From: Datura wrightii
Taxonomy: Eukaryota; Streptophyta; Magnoliopsida; Solanales; Solanaceae
NCBI GenBank assembly: GCA_035772735.1
Contig: JASDFA010000020.1
Location: 110,701,501 to 110,765,500, forward strand
Direction of reading: 5' to 3'
DNA: 64,000 nucleotides
The notes under the pieces are model-generated. The model did not search any database, was not told the DNA's origin, and saw only the letters and a list, made by a program, of their open reading frames with translations. Shown one piece after another: positions 46,613-57,767 of this stretch. The translations under genes were made by a program, and so were the position numbers. Position 1 is the first letter of the stretch, and the number at the start of each line of letters is the position of its first letter.

Positions 46613-46624
46613 TCTCTAATACCA
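46613..46624 (-). other. TK4 primer-binding site, initiator-Met type
   Basis: Minus strand TTGGTATTAGAG directly after the LTR end CGTGACAAAC; one change from TTGGTATCAGAG. Confidence 0.82.
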
Positions 46625-46628
46625 AGTT

Positions 46629-49487
46629 TGTCACGATCCGAACATAGGCCCGGATCTAGACACTTGACAAGGAACCCTGAGAGGCTCCATTAGACCTATG
46701 GCATGATCATAGCATAACATTAGCAAGACAACAACTAATAGAATCATAAATAAGCAGAAGCTAACTGAAAGAGTCTAATTAAAATCCATATGAACAAATG
46801 TAACAAAACTCCGATACAAAGTTGAATCTTTCTATACAAGTATAAAAGCCTCTACTACACTGATGAGTTGCTGAGAAAAGCCCCAACTAACTCCTAAAGT
46901 CTGAAAACTAAAACATAATGAAATAGAAAACATAGATCGCGTCCTCGGAAGATGAGGACTCACCACAAGCAGCTGAGGTGGGAATGGAGCGTTTCTAACC
47001 ACGTGGATGAGTCTGGAAACCTGAATCTATATCATGAAATGGTATAGCACATAAAGTATGCAGTTAGTACTTGGAATATATTGAGTATGCGGGAAGAATA
47101 AGTAAACTAAACATGCAAGTACACAAGAAGGAATTAAACTAAATACATCGATATATAACTGACCTGGAATACAACAACCCTGTATGATATACATATATAT
47201 TGACATTAAGCTTTTATTTGAAAACATTTACTGAAGTATAATCAAACTGATGCATAAGGGTCATGTGTTGTACATATACTGAGAACTACAATTGTAAATA
47301 TATCGTACACTGTATTGACTATCTGCTGATAATTGAGTCTGAATCCTGCTAAACTAATTTTAACTAAAATTTGAAATTATACAGAGCTGAGCTGAACTGA
47401 TGTCATAGACTAAGGGAGACATTCTCTGCTATGGAGAGTTCCTGACTGACTAAGGGAAACATTCTCTGCAATGGAGAGTCTCTAACTGACTAAGGGAAAC
47501 ATTCTCGGCTATGGAGAGTCCCTGACTGTCTAAGGGAAACATTCTTTGCTATAGAGAGTCCCTGTCTGAATAAGGAAAATATTCTCGGCAATGGAGAGTC
47601 CCTTACTGACTAAGGAAAATATTTTCTTCTATGGAGAGTCCCTGGCTAACTAAGGGAAACATTCTCGGCTATGGAGAGTCCCTGAATGACTAAAGGAAAT
47701 ATTCTCGACTAATGAGAATCCTTGACTGATAAGAGAAACATTCTAAGCTATGGAGAGTCCCGATTATACTAGAACATGGAGGTCACTACTTTGACATCAT
47801 TCATCTAGTCTAAGTTACTTCAGCTAATCAGAGACATGAGCATTCAATTAATTACATCACACTGAATTCATTTAAAGTTGATTAAGGCTACTTTGTACTA
47901 ACAACAACCCAAAAGTCTAAAGGATCATTCTCATGCTTTATCATTATAATTCATATCATCATAGTCCCAAATCATCAGTTAAATCATACATTCTACATTC
48001 ATGAGACATCTATAGGATCAGATCATACTTTAAACATATCCACAACATTTAAATGCCATTTTCATAGCATATGGCATATACCCTTGATTCATGTAAGATA
48101 TGTAGATCCAAATCATACTTTAACACATACCTGAAATCATAGTGAAGGAATATACGTATTTCATATTCACCCAAGCCCATAAGTTCTAATCGTATCTCAA
48201 CATATATATTAAATCATATATTCTAGATTTACGGAACCCATATGATCGGCTCATGCTTTAAACATATATAATGAGTTCATGGTAAGAGCATGTGAATATT
48301 TAATGAACCCTATTTCGAAATCTAGGCTAAATCATGGTGAATATTCTAAAATCATTCTTTTCACATATCATGTACATAATTCGAGAAGGAGTAAGTAACT
48401 TCATAAGCATACACAACTACTAACCATGACGGGTCTTAGAATTTAGGGAGAACATATGAGAATTCATGCATAAATTGAAACCCTAAAGCATGTTTTTCTA
48501 GAATCAAGGGATTTGGGTTTTTAATATAAAATTATGGGGCACAAGGATGAAAGGAAATCTTTGTTGAAAACCCACATACCTAATTAGAAGGAATGAAGAA
48601 GCCCTAGGTGATCCTTGAGTTTTGAGAGAGGGGAGGAAGAAGAGGTTGAGAGTTTCTTTTGATTGAATGAGGGTTTAGGCTTGGAGGAACACTTAAAAAT
48701 GTCCCATATGGTACTCAAAACGGCGTAGTTTAGGAGTTAGAAGCTTAGAATTTTACAAAAACACCTTTCAAATTTCGCAGGAAAAAGAACCCTGCCAGTC
48801 CTCATGAGGGACATCATGACTTGTGAGGTACTGGATGAGTCGTGAGTCCAATTCATGAAGTCTACTGGGATTTCCATGAAAATTTTCCACTTAACGAGTT
48901 ACTTAATGAGTCACTTAATGATTCGCGAGGTGACTTAATGGGTCACTCGACCAGTCATGGAGTCCCCTCTGAAACTAAAGTTTCCAGCAATTTTGTCCAC
49001 TTAACAGGTCACTTAACGAGTTGTTAGGTGACTTAACGAGTCACCTGACGAATCTTTCTGTGATGCTGGTGCAATTTCACTAAATTGCTCATCACTTTTT
49101 ACTCCGAGCTCCAATCGACGCAAGATTGGATGCATTGAAAAAAAGACTCAAAGGGCTTAAATTTTATATATTTAATCACCCAAAAACACTTTGTAAGATG
49201 GGATCTATAGTCGTTAGAAATTGACCCTTTCTAGAACTTGTAACTCAATCGGTAAGAAAGCTCTCAACTCAACTTTGTGTTAGAAGTTCGTTATGAACTT
49301 AATTTTTATCCACTGAACTTCTAAGACTTGAGGATTGATATTAAAACTTATTATCCATAGGATTCATTGGGCTCGAACCTATCCATACACCTAGAATGGT
49401 TTCAAACTTAGCCCAAAAGTCTGGGGCATTGAAATATCTCAACTCACTAGTTTTGGGTCTAGTATCAGAGACTTTTGGGGTGTAATA
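46629..49487 (-). repeat. TK4 5' LTR, complete (2.86 kb)
   Basis: Plus-strand ends TGTCACGATCCG and GGGGTGTAATA. Carries the perfect stem-loop GTCCTC-7 nt-GAGGAC at 46941-46959, the 40-bp array (47398-47770), and the word island 48800-49060 (cttaacgagttact, gatgagtcgtgag). No gene inside. Confidence 0.9.
47398..47770. repeat. 40-bp tandem array in TK4 5' LTR, about 9 copies
   Basis: Same unit as 37365-37757. The copies within each array are diverged, so the array predates the insertion of the element. Confidence 0.93.
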
Positions 49488-49492
49488 GAGGG

Positions 49493-49957
49493 TGACGGGA
49501 TCTTCCATGAGTGGCAGGGAAGAAGAGGACGACTTCTTCTGCATCTTGTGATGGAGATGGTTGGGCCATCACTTCCAGGCCTATGGGCCCACTGAAGCAG
49601 ATAGAGAAGGAGATGGCCGCCATGCGCGAGATACTAGGAGGGTTGCCCAAACCTCCCTCTAGTAGCAAACCCTCCAGTGCCTCAGCTGCTAACCCAGGGG
49701 AGATGCAGGGGGCGATTTTCGCCCTAGCCCTAGCCCATGTGGAGCTCCAGGAGGACCTTGAGAAGGAGAAAAAAAAGTGGCACACTTGTGACAAGCTCCA
49801 GGATCGCGTGTGGAAGGGGGTCAAGATGATCCTTAAGCACCTCTCTCAGGACACCCCAGGCGACCAGGCTGGACCTCCTAGAGTTTTCTTCCTCAGTGGG
49901 TTCGAGGAGAGGGCAGCCGGTGATGCTAGCAATAACGGTGATGAGGCCTCTAGTTAG
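49493..49957 (+). pseudogene. Accessory gene, second copy, 3' part
   Basis: Continuation of 35817-36577 past TK4. The open frame 49511-49957 has PLKQIEKEMAAMREILGGLP, a Ser/Pro/Ala-rich linker, EMQGAIFALALAHVELQEDL, a charged EKEKKKWHTCDKLQDRVWKG stretch (likely helical, coiled-coil-like), and ends FEERAAGDASNN.. with stop at 49955-49957. Relative to the upstream part there appears to be a one-base frame difference near the insertion site. I recognise no enzyme motif. It is the longest clean open frame (148 codons) in the middle of the window. Confidence 0.6.
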
Positions 49958-50705
49958 ACTAGGTTGTGGTGTTTTTTGCCCCATATCCAGTCATTGTTTT
50001 CCTAAATTCACATTACTTGCCTATTTTAGATCCATCATATCTATTGTTGCCTTCAAAATAGGGAATTTTGGAATTCTAGCATTCTGCCTAATCGAGTTCG
50101 CTGTAGAGATCGCCCTACCGCTGTAACGGACCTGCTATGGCGGTACATCACTTGCTGTAGTGAGTCTTCTATAGTGATGTAGCCCTTGCTACAGTAACAT
50201 TTGCTAAGAAGAATACCTATAGGGGTTATTTTCTCTCTAGTCAACTCAAGTCAACCCTACCTACTAGTTTATCTCATATCCTCTATAACTTACATCGTCA
50301 GATACCAATTGAGCCTACTGAGAGCTCCAAGTACAAGTAATCAGTTATGGTAACACTCATAAATCAAATTCTTTGAGTAGGCCAAGGGGATGCAGGATCC
50401 AGAAATTCATAACATCCTTACAGACCCAGTAATGAGACAAGAAATATTTGGTTGTTTGAGCGTAGTATTTGTGACGTGTCATGTACCAATAACGCTGTAG
50501 ACGTAACTCAATTGGAATTCTCTAGATACTAATTGGAATCAACCTAGACCGTCGACACACTCGGACAACACGATAGAAAAAAAGTAAAGTCAAAACTTCC
50601 TAGATGCCTTATAGCTTCTTGAAGATTAGATGTGAATGTCTACACATCAATCCACAGGAGTCTACTTGATAGTGGTCTTGTACTTGTGAGATCGGTAAAT
50701 AGACA
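49958..50705. other. 3' end of accessory region / BX leader, non-coding
   Basis: 50090-50190 is a word cluster (gctgtag, accgctgtaacgg, ttgctgtagtgag). 50270-50290 has TTACATCGTCAGATACCAATT, which resembles the BX LTR border at 34240-34260 (TTACATCAGATACCAATT), so a second LTR-like border may lie here. No gene seen. Confidence 0.45.
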
Positions 50706-50716
50706 CTCTGATACCA
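50706..50716 (-). other. BX primer-binding site, initiator-Met type
   Basis: Minus strand TGGTATCAGAG, exact, three bases after the LTR end GGGTCATGACA. It fixes BX orientation as minus. Confidence 0.85.
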
Positions 50717-50719
50717 ACT

Positions 50720-51658
50720 TGTCATGACCCAAACAGGCGAGTTGTGCAGGCACCTACAACGACTTTACCTCGATAGGAGAAGACTTTTTTTTAAAACAAC
50801 ATAAAAAGTAAATTAAATACTCATTAACTCGCATAATACAAAATGTTTCTATGATTAAAATAAATCTTTTCTTCCAAACCATGACTCCCCAAAATCTAGT
50901 CTACAAAGGTGCAAGAGCTCTAACAGAATACTTGACAAAATAAAATGGCATAGCTTTGTCTGTGGAGAAGAATACAAAAGCTGATATTGAGTACTCGACG
51001 TCAATCATAAAACTTCAAACCTAGAATAACCTACACCAAAAAGATGCTGCAAGGTAGTATCAGTACACCGCACCTATCAGTAGGCATCATCAGCCAACTA
51101 AGATTAGGTCAGATAACGACATATTAACATGCAATTGACTTAATAAATATAACAAAAACTCCAGCTTGTGTTATAACCCAACAAGTTTGCTAACCACATT
51201 ATTGATTCTTATAACTTATCAAGGTTCATGCAATCACCCCTACTTTAGCCCTCGTTTTAACTCTTAATCTGTCTCTTTCACCCTGCCACAACGGATACTT
51301 TGACCACTACAACAGTCTCATGACAATGGCTTTTTGCACGTTGCAACGCTACCCTAGTTAGGCAGTAGCCCGGTTTCACTGATCCAATTCTCTTTTATTC
51401 CGCCATATAAACATTATAGCACGTCCACCTAATTTACCCTTTCATTATTATTAATCAAGTGCATTTTCATTAATCAATGTCCTATCATTTGACCCATAAG
51501 ATTAACTCACACTCTTTAATTTCGGTTTTACACTCTTGCCTTCATGATAATCATAAGGATAATCCAACAATCTCCTACTAAAACTTTCCATTGATAACTC
51601 AGTTATGTAACCTTCTATGACCCACTAAGACCATATCGATTAAGCATTCAATCACAGT
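50720..51658 (-). repeat. BX right LTR (5' LTR), truncated by AT4
   Basis: Begins TGTCATGACCC on the plus strand. 51540-51655 matches 32270-32385. It is cut at 51659 by AT4. Words at 51285-51330 (ccacaacgg, actacaacag). No gene. Confidence 0.8.
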
Positions 51659-51663
51659 TGATA

Positions 51664-51681
51664 TGTTGTGGGTTTACAACA
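51664..51681 (+). other. Terminal stem-loop at AT4 LTR start
   Basis: TGTTGT-6 nt-ACAACA. Aligned with AT5 it differs by two compensated base pairs. Confidence 0.75.
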
Positions 51682-52376
51682 CTTTCGACGCTTAAAACTT
51701 AGGGAAAATGCTTGGTGTTAGGTATGTTTATGCGGATATGAGGAGCCTTTAATTTATTTTAAAGGATATGATGTTTTGGAGTTGAATTATGGATAAGAAG
51801 AGGAAAAGTGCAGAAAATGGGCTAAGAACAGTTCTCAGTACGAGTTGTATCTTGTACTCATGATAAAATGCAGAGAAGCTTCATAAGTGATTAGCCAAAG
51901 ATGACTCTTGGTACAAGCCGACTATCCTGGTATGAGCCATACCAAGGAGTTGTGGAAAGATTTAGGATACTGCACTTGTTTATGCTCTTGGTATGAGTGG
52001 AAGATATGAGTTATGATTACAGCATACGACTCGTACCAAGGAGCCATGGTGAACTCCAAAGAATATGTAAGTTGGGAGATCCCAAGGTACGAGAAGATCC
52101 TATAACTGGTAACATCTATGTATGAGCTGTACCTAAATGCTCCTGAAAATATTAGAGGATGCCAGACTTCACATGAATAGACCATGATTGGCATTGTACA
52201 ACTTATAGTCACATTGTACGAGTCGTACCAACTCCTAGGACTTAGAAGATTTCAAGAATGTCTGTCATAGTACGAAGGAAAGCCACGACTCATAGCTTCA
52301 TGCTATTACTCGTAGGACCTGGAGGCAGTAGTTTTAGTAGTTTCCTATTAATTTAGGAAAGGTTTTCAATTATTTG

Positions 52377-52384
52377 TATAAATA
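52377..52384 (+). promoter_or_regulatory. TATA box of AT4 LTR
   Basis: TATAAATA in a context (ggaaaggttttca...ttaggttattttc) that aligns with AT5 62139-62146. Likely core promoter of the element. Confidence 0.6.
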
Positions 52385-53296
52385 TTTTTTAGGTTATTTT
52401 CTCAAATGGATCGATTCATTATTGTTGTATTCCTGATTCTTGAGTTGTCCAACATTCTTGGTGACCAACAACACAAAATTCTTGGAGAATTTATTCAGTG
52501 TTCTTGAATTGTTCAAAGTTGAATTATGCAAATATCAGTAGGGTTTTTATTCAATCATCATGTAAGTTGTTAATTATTTTTTCTTCCTTGAAATATAATT
52601 CTTTTCTTGCAGTTATGAATAACTAAAACCTCCACAACAAGGGTTGTAGGAACCATGGAGGAATAACTAACTAATGTTACCATAAGATGATTCTATACCA
52701 ATACGCATGTTTTTATTGTTCATCTCTTCATCTTAAATGTTTCTTAACAATGTGAAATATTAGGACTTGCTCGAATTCACTACTTGCTTGCATGTAAAGA
52801 GGTAGATATTAGGAAAAGAGAGGATCAACAAATCCTTAAACTTTAAGTTTTATTGAATAACTTCAGTTGCAACACATGATAGTTAATTTGGAATAATTGT
52901 TAATGGTTAACACAAAAACACTCAAGAGACCTAATTTGGTTATTAAGTGTAGTCATTCAATAGGGACGAATCAGTCATTTGGATGAATCCATGTTATAAG
53001 TTCTGCAAGATACTTATTGGGATAGATCACTAGTTTAATAACCAAAGTTGTTATGAATCAATAGGGAACACTCCCCTAGTTAATTGCATAAATTTGATCA
53101 CAACAACAATCTACTACTTTCTTACTTGATTCTTTCTTTACAACTCCCATTAGGGAATAACTATACTAAAAGCATAAATACTACCATTATTCTACATGCT
53201 GACCATATTTCCTATGGGATCGACCCCAGCCTAGTTGAGTTCTTTATTGACAACGTCCATACTTTTATAAGGGTGTGATTTGAGCATTATCAAAGA

Positions 53297-53314
53297 TGGA
53301 ATCATTGTCGGGGA
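53297..53314 (+). other. AT4 primer-binding site, degenerate
   Basis: TGGAATCATTGTCGGGGA, four bases after the LTR end; about four changes from the canonical Athila site. Confidence 0.75.
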
Positions 53315-53412
53315 ATACAACTTAGGATTAGCTTAATTGCTTGTGTTTAAATTTTAGTATTTATTTCCTCATTTACGTTTTTCTTTTGTTTTTGATCCAC
53401 CCAGGTTGCAAC

Positions 53413-55055
53413 ATGGTGAATGCCAAGTACTCAGCGAAGCGTAAATTCTCTGATTCCACTTAATCTTGAACTAGAACAAACTTTGAGAAAAATGGACTGC
53501 AATGAAATCCCTGAGCAGATGCAAGCTATAGTTGTTGAAGCCCAAACAGGTGGAGTTAGCTTGGAAAGCTGCCTTGCAGGGGACAAAGGATGCTCATGAG
53601 GAGGTAGTTAATGCTGACCGTTAGGGAATGGGCAACAGAGGCCATGGGTAACACTAGTTCCATAGATATACTCCTCAATATGATGATTATGTGGATCCGA
53701 ATATTGATAAAGCTGAATAAACAGGAGCAACTGCACCCCCACCTTTGCCTGCTGGCAAAAAATCTGACATCACTAGCACCATGATTCAATTGCTCAACAT
53801 GAAAGGGGTGTTTAGTGGTATTGCAATTGATTGTGCAAACCTTCATCTAATGAACTTTTTAGGTATATGTAAGGCATGTATGTTGCCGGAACGAGCCAAG
53901 TCGCTACTAGGTTGAGGCTCTTCCCATTCTCTCTTCTGGAGAGGCCACACTATGGTTGTCGGAATTTCCTAATGACTCCATCACCAACTGGATGGAGCTA
54001 AAACAAGCCTTCTTAGAAAGGTTCTTCCGACCTTCCAGGATGCTACAACTAAAGGATGAAATTTACAATTTCTGACAGTTGAAGACAGAGGAACTTCATG
54101 AGACATGGTTGAGATTCAAGAAGAAGCTAGAAAAGTTCCCAAATCACAAAATTACCAATGATAGTTTTTTGAAAGTTTTTACAGGTCTTTGAACAACAAC
54201 ACTAAGGCTATTGCAAATATAATGGTAGGAGGAGCACTGATAAGTCACTCGTGGGAGAAAGAAGCTACCATACTAGACAAAGTGACCAAAACAAACAGAT
54301 TCTGGCACACAAGAAAAGCTGAAGTAGCTGTAGGTAGTGCTATAGGGATGACTTTACAGCAACGCAGGAAAGAGGAAGAGCATGATCAGGAGTTCGCTCA
54401 TATGAGGACATCTTTTAACCTACTCACAAAAGAAATTATAGGGTATGGATCTCAGAAGGTAAATACAGTGGGAGCTCAGGGCTACGAACCAGGGTATGAG
54501 CAGTCTAAATCCAAGGAGGAGGCAAACATCTTGGGCAACCAGGTGGTGAGTTCTTAGGCCAACACCTATCGGTCTATTTATGACACTTGGCACTATGGTG
54601 TCAAAAATCAAGGTTTAAACAAATATAGAGACAGCTACAACAGTAATGGGTACAGGGATAGGAGCAGACGTCGTTAGCGAGACTGTGAGTTGAGAAAGAA
54701 TGATGGCTACCGCAACGACCGTGCAGGATTATATGTTCCTTCGAGGCTCGAGAGGGTGATGCTGGACCCTTAAAGTTGAAGATCATAATGGCTGAGCTGT
54801 TGAAGAAGGTAAAATCCATACATGATCAGCTAAAGGACATTTAGGGAGACATATCTGGCATGAGCCAGAAAGTTGAATTGCATTCCACAGTGATCAAGAA
54901 GTAGATATGACAAACGTTTACATCTTTGAACCAAAAGGTAGAAGGGTACACTTCCTAGCAACACAATCCAAAAGCTTAAAATTAACAATCACTGTATGGT
55001 TGTGATGGCTATGAGTGGGAAGACCACCATTGACCCTTCCTTACCATTTCTAGTT
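53413..55055 (+). pseudogene. gag: AT4 gag (Athila-like), decayed
   Basis: Plausible ATG at 53413 (MVNAKYSAKRKFSD, then a stop). Conserved blocks in changing frames: PPPLPAGKKSDITSTMIQLL, NMKGVFSG, HLMNFLGICKA, an SITNWMELKQAFLERFF-like core, KDEIYNF, LKTEELHETWLRFKKKLEK, and an NHKITNDSFLKVF segment. The frame 54189-54557 is the gag middle (EKEATILDKVTKTNRFWHT, QQRRKEEEHDQEF). Then follow YRDRSRRR, AGLYVPSRLERV, GTLPSNTIQ and MSGKTTIDPSLP, the block that ends gag in Athila. Protease and the rest of pol are missing; similarity stops near 55055. Confidence 0.88.
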
Positions 55056-55796
55056 ATGGTTATTCTTTAACAGGAGTTAGACTTCGGATAATAACATATA
55101 TGTCTGTAGAATAATTTTGTGTGAATTGGTCTCCGGACATTGCTCATTGATGTAGTCTTGTGTTAAATTCTATCATTGAACGATTAGAAATGAAATCATT
55201 ATCTATGTAATGTGAAAGTTGGATATTAAGATATTTGTTATATCCTTTATATTATTTAAATGCGATTCTAAATTGTGTGAGAAATTGAGCTAAGGGAGGT
55301 AAGATGAGCCTTCCCAGGGTCAATAAACCGACTAAGTAGTAAAACACTGAGTTGTGTGAATGAAAGTGGATAATATGAATGTCCTGAGATGAATGGCTCA
55401 TGCCCGAGAGGAGCATCCGGGTGAGCAATGACGGTTGAGTGGCTCGTGTATGAGGGGAGAATCTGGATCAGCAGATGAGTGGGAGTGGGTACCACACCAG
55501 TATAGTATATAGATTTCTAGAGTCCCCTGTAGGTCATGAAAGGGAGGCTAGAAATAAGACCCTTTGGCATGTGTGTAAGTCGATGTTCAATGATTGAGTT
55601 TTCATGGTGATGTGATGGAGGCGTGTGCCCGGTAAATCACCATTCATGGTATTATTTTATTGAATGTATGAAGTAAAATCAGACTGAGAATGTGAGAACC
55701 TGACTGAACTAAATTTATGATCATGTACTTTGCACAATTGAATTGTTAATGCATTTTAATGATTTGATGGTTAGGTAATGTTAAATGAGGGCTTGT
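55056..55796 (+). repeat. BY LTR (BX family, opposite strand), left part
   Basis: Plus-oriented copy of the BX LTR family. 55388-55640 matches the reverse complement of 32690-32915 (ggctcatg.ccgag, ctagagtcccctg, aagacc(c)t(t/c)tggcatgt, gaggcgtgtgcc). The left border with AT4 gag is not sharp. It is interrupted by TR1 at 55797. No gene. Confidence 0.72.
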
Positions 55797-57312
55797 TGGA
55801 ACACCCCGAATAATTTAAGTGATAAATCCGTACTTTTGAGGTAGGACTAAGAGTGAATAATAGGATAAGAAGGAAGTGTTATGAGTTATTTGAGTCACTC
55901 TATTATTGTATTTAAGATTGGACGTCGATCAAGTTGTAGAACAAAATTCGGCTAATGTTATCGCAAAATTGCCCTTCTTGATATTTCCTGAAATTTAGGT
56001 CAAATGTATCAAAACGTTTCTACAAATATATAAGGTGTTAGAGGGTGTGAGCCCTATCAAATTAATAATCTATGAGTCTATTTTCCAGTACATCAAACCG
56101 TTCGTCAATCAGACATCGAAATAAAGAGATATGCGCGTTTTTCTGAGACCGCACAAGCAGGCACGTCACAAGGGTCTAAGGTGGTGGGGGACTGTAAAAA
56201 AACCTTGGTCGGTTGGTTGCCTTATAATCTTATTTTTCAGAACTTCTCACGTCGAGAATCTCTCTCAAGGTCCTCCCATGGATTCCCAAGGGTTTTGGGG
56301 CTTGAAGCCATGGCCCAACATGATTTTGATGTCGGGAAGTCGGGAGCTTGGTGTTGTCCGTGGTTTGGTGTCTTTTCCAGGCTGTTAGTGGCTGTTTTAT
56401 GGTGAAGCTTTTGTTAAGACTTCTTCCTTTTGTTCTCCTTAGTTTTGAAGGCTAGTTATAGATTGTTAATTTGATAGGTCTCACGTGACCTATCAAATTA
56501 ACAAATTAACAATCTATGACCTATCAAATTAACAATCTATGACCTATCAAATTAACAAATATCTGATAGCAGTAGATGATAGATGTTGGTTGTGGTAGCT
56601 GAAGCCATTGAGAGGTCTAGAGGCAATGCTAGGTGAGCTGTGTTATTGTTTACTTAGGGACCTGCAGGGCTTATGGGGGCCAGGTAGGTTCTATTTGTAT
56701 GTTTGCTTGTACTTGCCAGGCTTATGGGGGCCAGATAGGTTTTTATGTGCTTACTTAAATTGAGTTTTGCTTCTGGAATATTTGGTATATCTGTTAATCT
56801 CTAATCTTAGTCATCCAGTTGTTTCTGCCTTTCATGCTCGGTACATTATTATACTGATGCCCTAGTCAGGGCACTACATTTATGCCTACAGGTGATGGTG
56901 GGCTGGTAGATCAAGTTCTTGGCTATTGAGTGGAGTTCCAGTTGAGCCAATGTGCTCCAGTTCTTTCGGAGTTTCTAGAGGTTGAGTTATGGGTAGTTCA
57001 GGGCCCTGTCTCGGACAGTTAATTTCTATTATATTTTTAGAGGGTCGTAGACATTTGTTGTGGGTGTAGTGTCATTGTTGTAGGCCGGGTGGGCCTTATT
57101 TTATAGATTGTCTTCCATTTCGTGGCCTTGACGACATATTGTATCTTTTTTGGTTGGTCAGGTGAGCCAGCTTCAGCTTTAGTCTATCGTCTTATTTTGA
57201 TTTTAAAGCTGTTGTGTTTTCGAACCTCACCAGTTTCGTCCTTTGTTTTATTATTTTGGGCATCGTGTATGCTCATATCAAGGCTGGCACTGGGTGCCTG
57301 TCACGCCTCCCT
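55797..57312 (+). repeat. TR1 5' LTR with 1.2-kb internal deletion and filler
   Basis: Aligns with 57768-58430 and then 59634-60380 of the 3' LTR. The segment equivalent to 58431-59633 is replaced by 100 bp of repeated filler (56461-56560). The last 16-20 bp of the LTR and the first bases of the primer site are also deleted at 57312. No gene; frames are shadows. Confidence 0.9.
56461..56560 (+). repeat. Templated filler at deletion junction, with inverted and direct repeats
   Basis: GTTAATTTGATAGGTC (56465-56480), 6-nt loop, then GACCTATCAAATTAAC (56487-56502), followed by two more direct 23-bp copies of the unit (56518-56540 and 56541 on). A near-identical source, CCCTATCAAATTAATAATC, lies 400 bp upstream at 56052-56070. 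Confidence 0.9.
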
Positions 57313-57767
57313 GGGTTATCAGAGCAGTTCGTCCTAGGGAGTCTATGAGCTGTGTCTAGTAGAGTCTTTGTTATGTGTGCATTGGTGCAATGTACTTATA
57401 AACAAGAGGCTACAGCCATTTAGGATTGTTACCCTTCTTTCTGGATCAAAATCGTGTGAGAAGTCAGATGTCATAGGAGTCAGGGTCTAGACTCATGTTT
57501 TCTGACATTTGTGGGGATGCTTGTAACTTGATGAATTATAGTCGGCTAGTGGCAAAACATGGCGGCAGGTAAGATTCTTATTTTGATTATGGTTATAGTT
57601 ATGTCACGCCTCGGCATGGTGCAAGATTTTGTTGTTTGGAGTTGTCTGTGGTAGGCTTTTCATGTGAAGCTATGTTGTGCAATGTTGTGCTGTGTCAGTC
57701 CTGGAGTTGGCGTCGTGCATCTTGTCCAACATTCGAGGATGAATGTTTCTAGGGGGGGGGGGGAAGA
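57313..57767 (+). other. TR1 interior: damaged PBS, 440 bp non-coding, polypurine tract
   Basis: GGTTATCAGAGCA at 57313-57325 is what remains of an initiator-Met primer site. 57752-57767 is G12-AAGA, the polypurine tract. Nothing in between resembles gag, pol or the accessory gene. Confidence 0.8.

Larger units (their letters stand above)
36583..49487 (-). mobile_element. TK4: Tekay-like element with gag only, inserted in the accessory gene
   Basis: Minus-strand element with two near-full LTRs: 36583-38735 plus 43690-44428 (about 2.89 kb, split by AT3) and 46629-49487 (2.86 kb). The internal region is 44429-46628 and holds gag but no RT, RNase H or integrase. Target duplication: GAAGG at 36578-36582 and GAGGG at 49488-49492. 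The accessory gene continues across it. Confidence 0.88.
51659..53292 (+). repeat. AT4 5' LTR (1.63 kb)
   Basis: Starts TGATATGTTGTGGG and ends GAGCATTATCA, followed by the primer site. It matches AT5 61499-63102 at the start (ctttcgacgcttaaaac), around the TATA box and near the end (gggatcgacccca). 51830-52320 is a word island based on GGTACGAGTCGTACC (e.g. 52215-52230). Non-coding. Confidence 0.88.

Noticed and set aside
49465..49984. Two minus-strand frames of 119 and 84 codons
   Set aside because: They are shadows of the plus-strand accessory gene 3' part, which shows the protein-like composition and matches the context.
54189..54557. Independent 122-codon gene
   Set aside because: It is the middle of AT4 gag; neighbouring frames give the flanking gag blocks.
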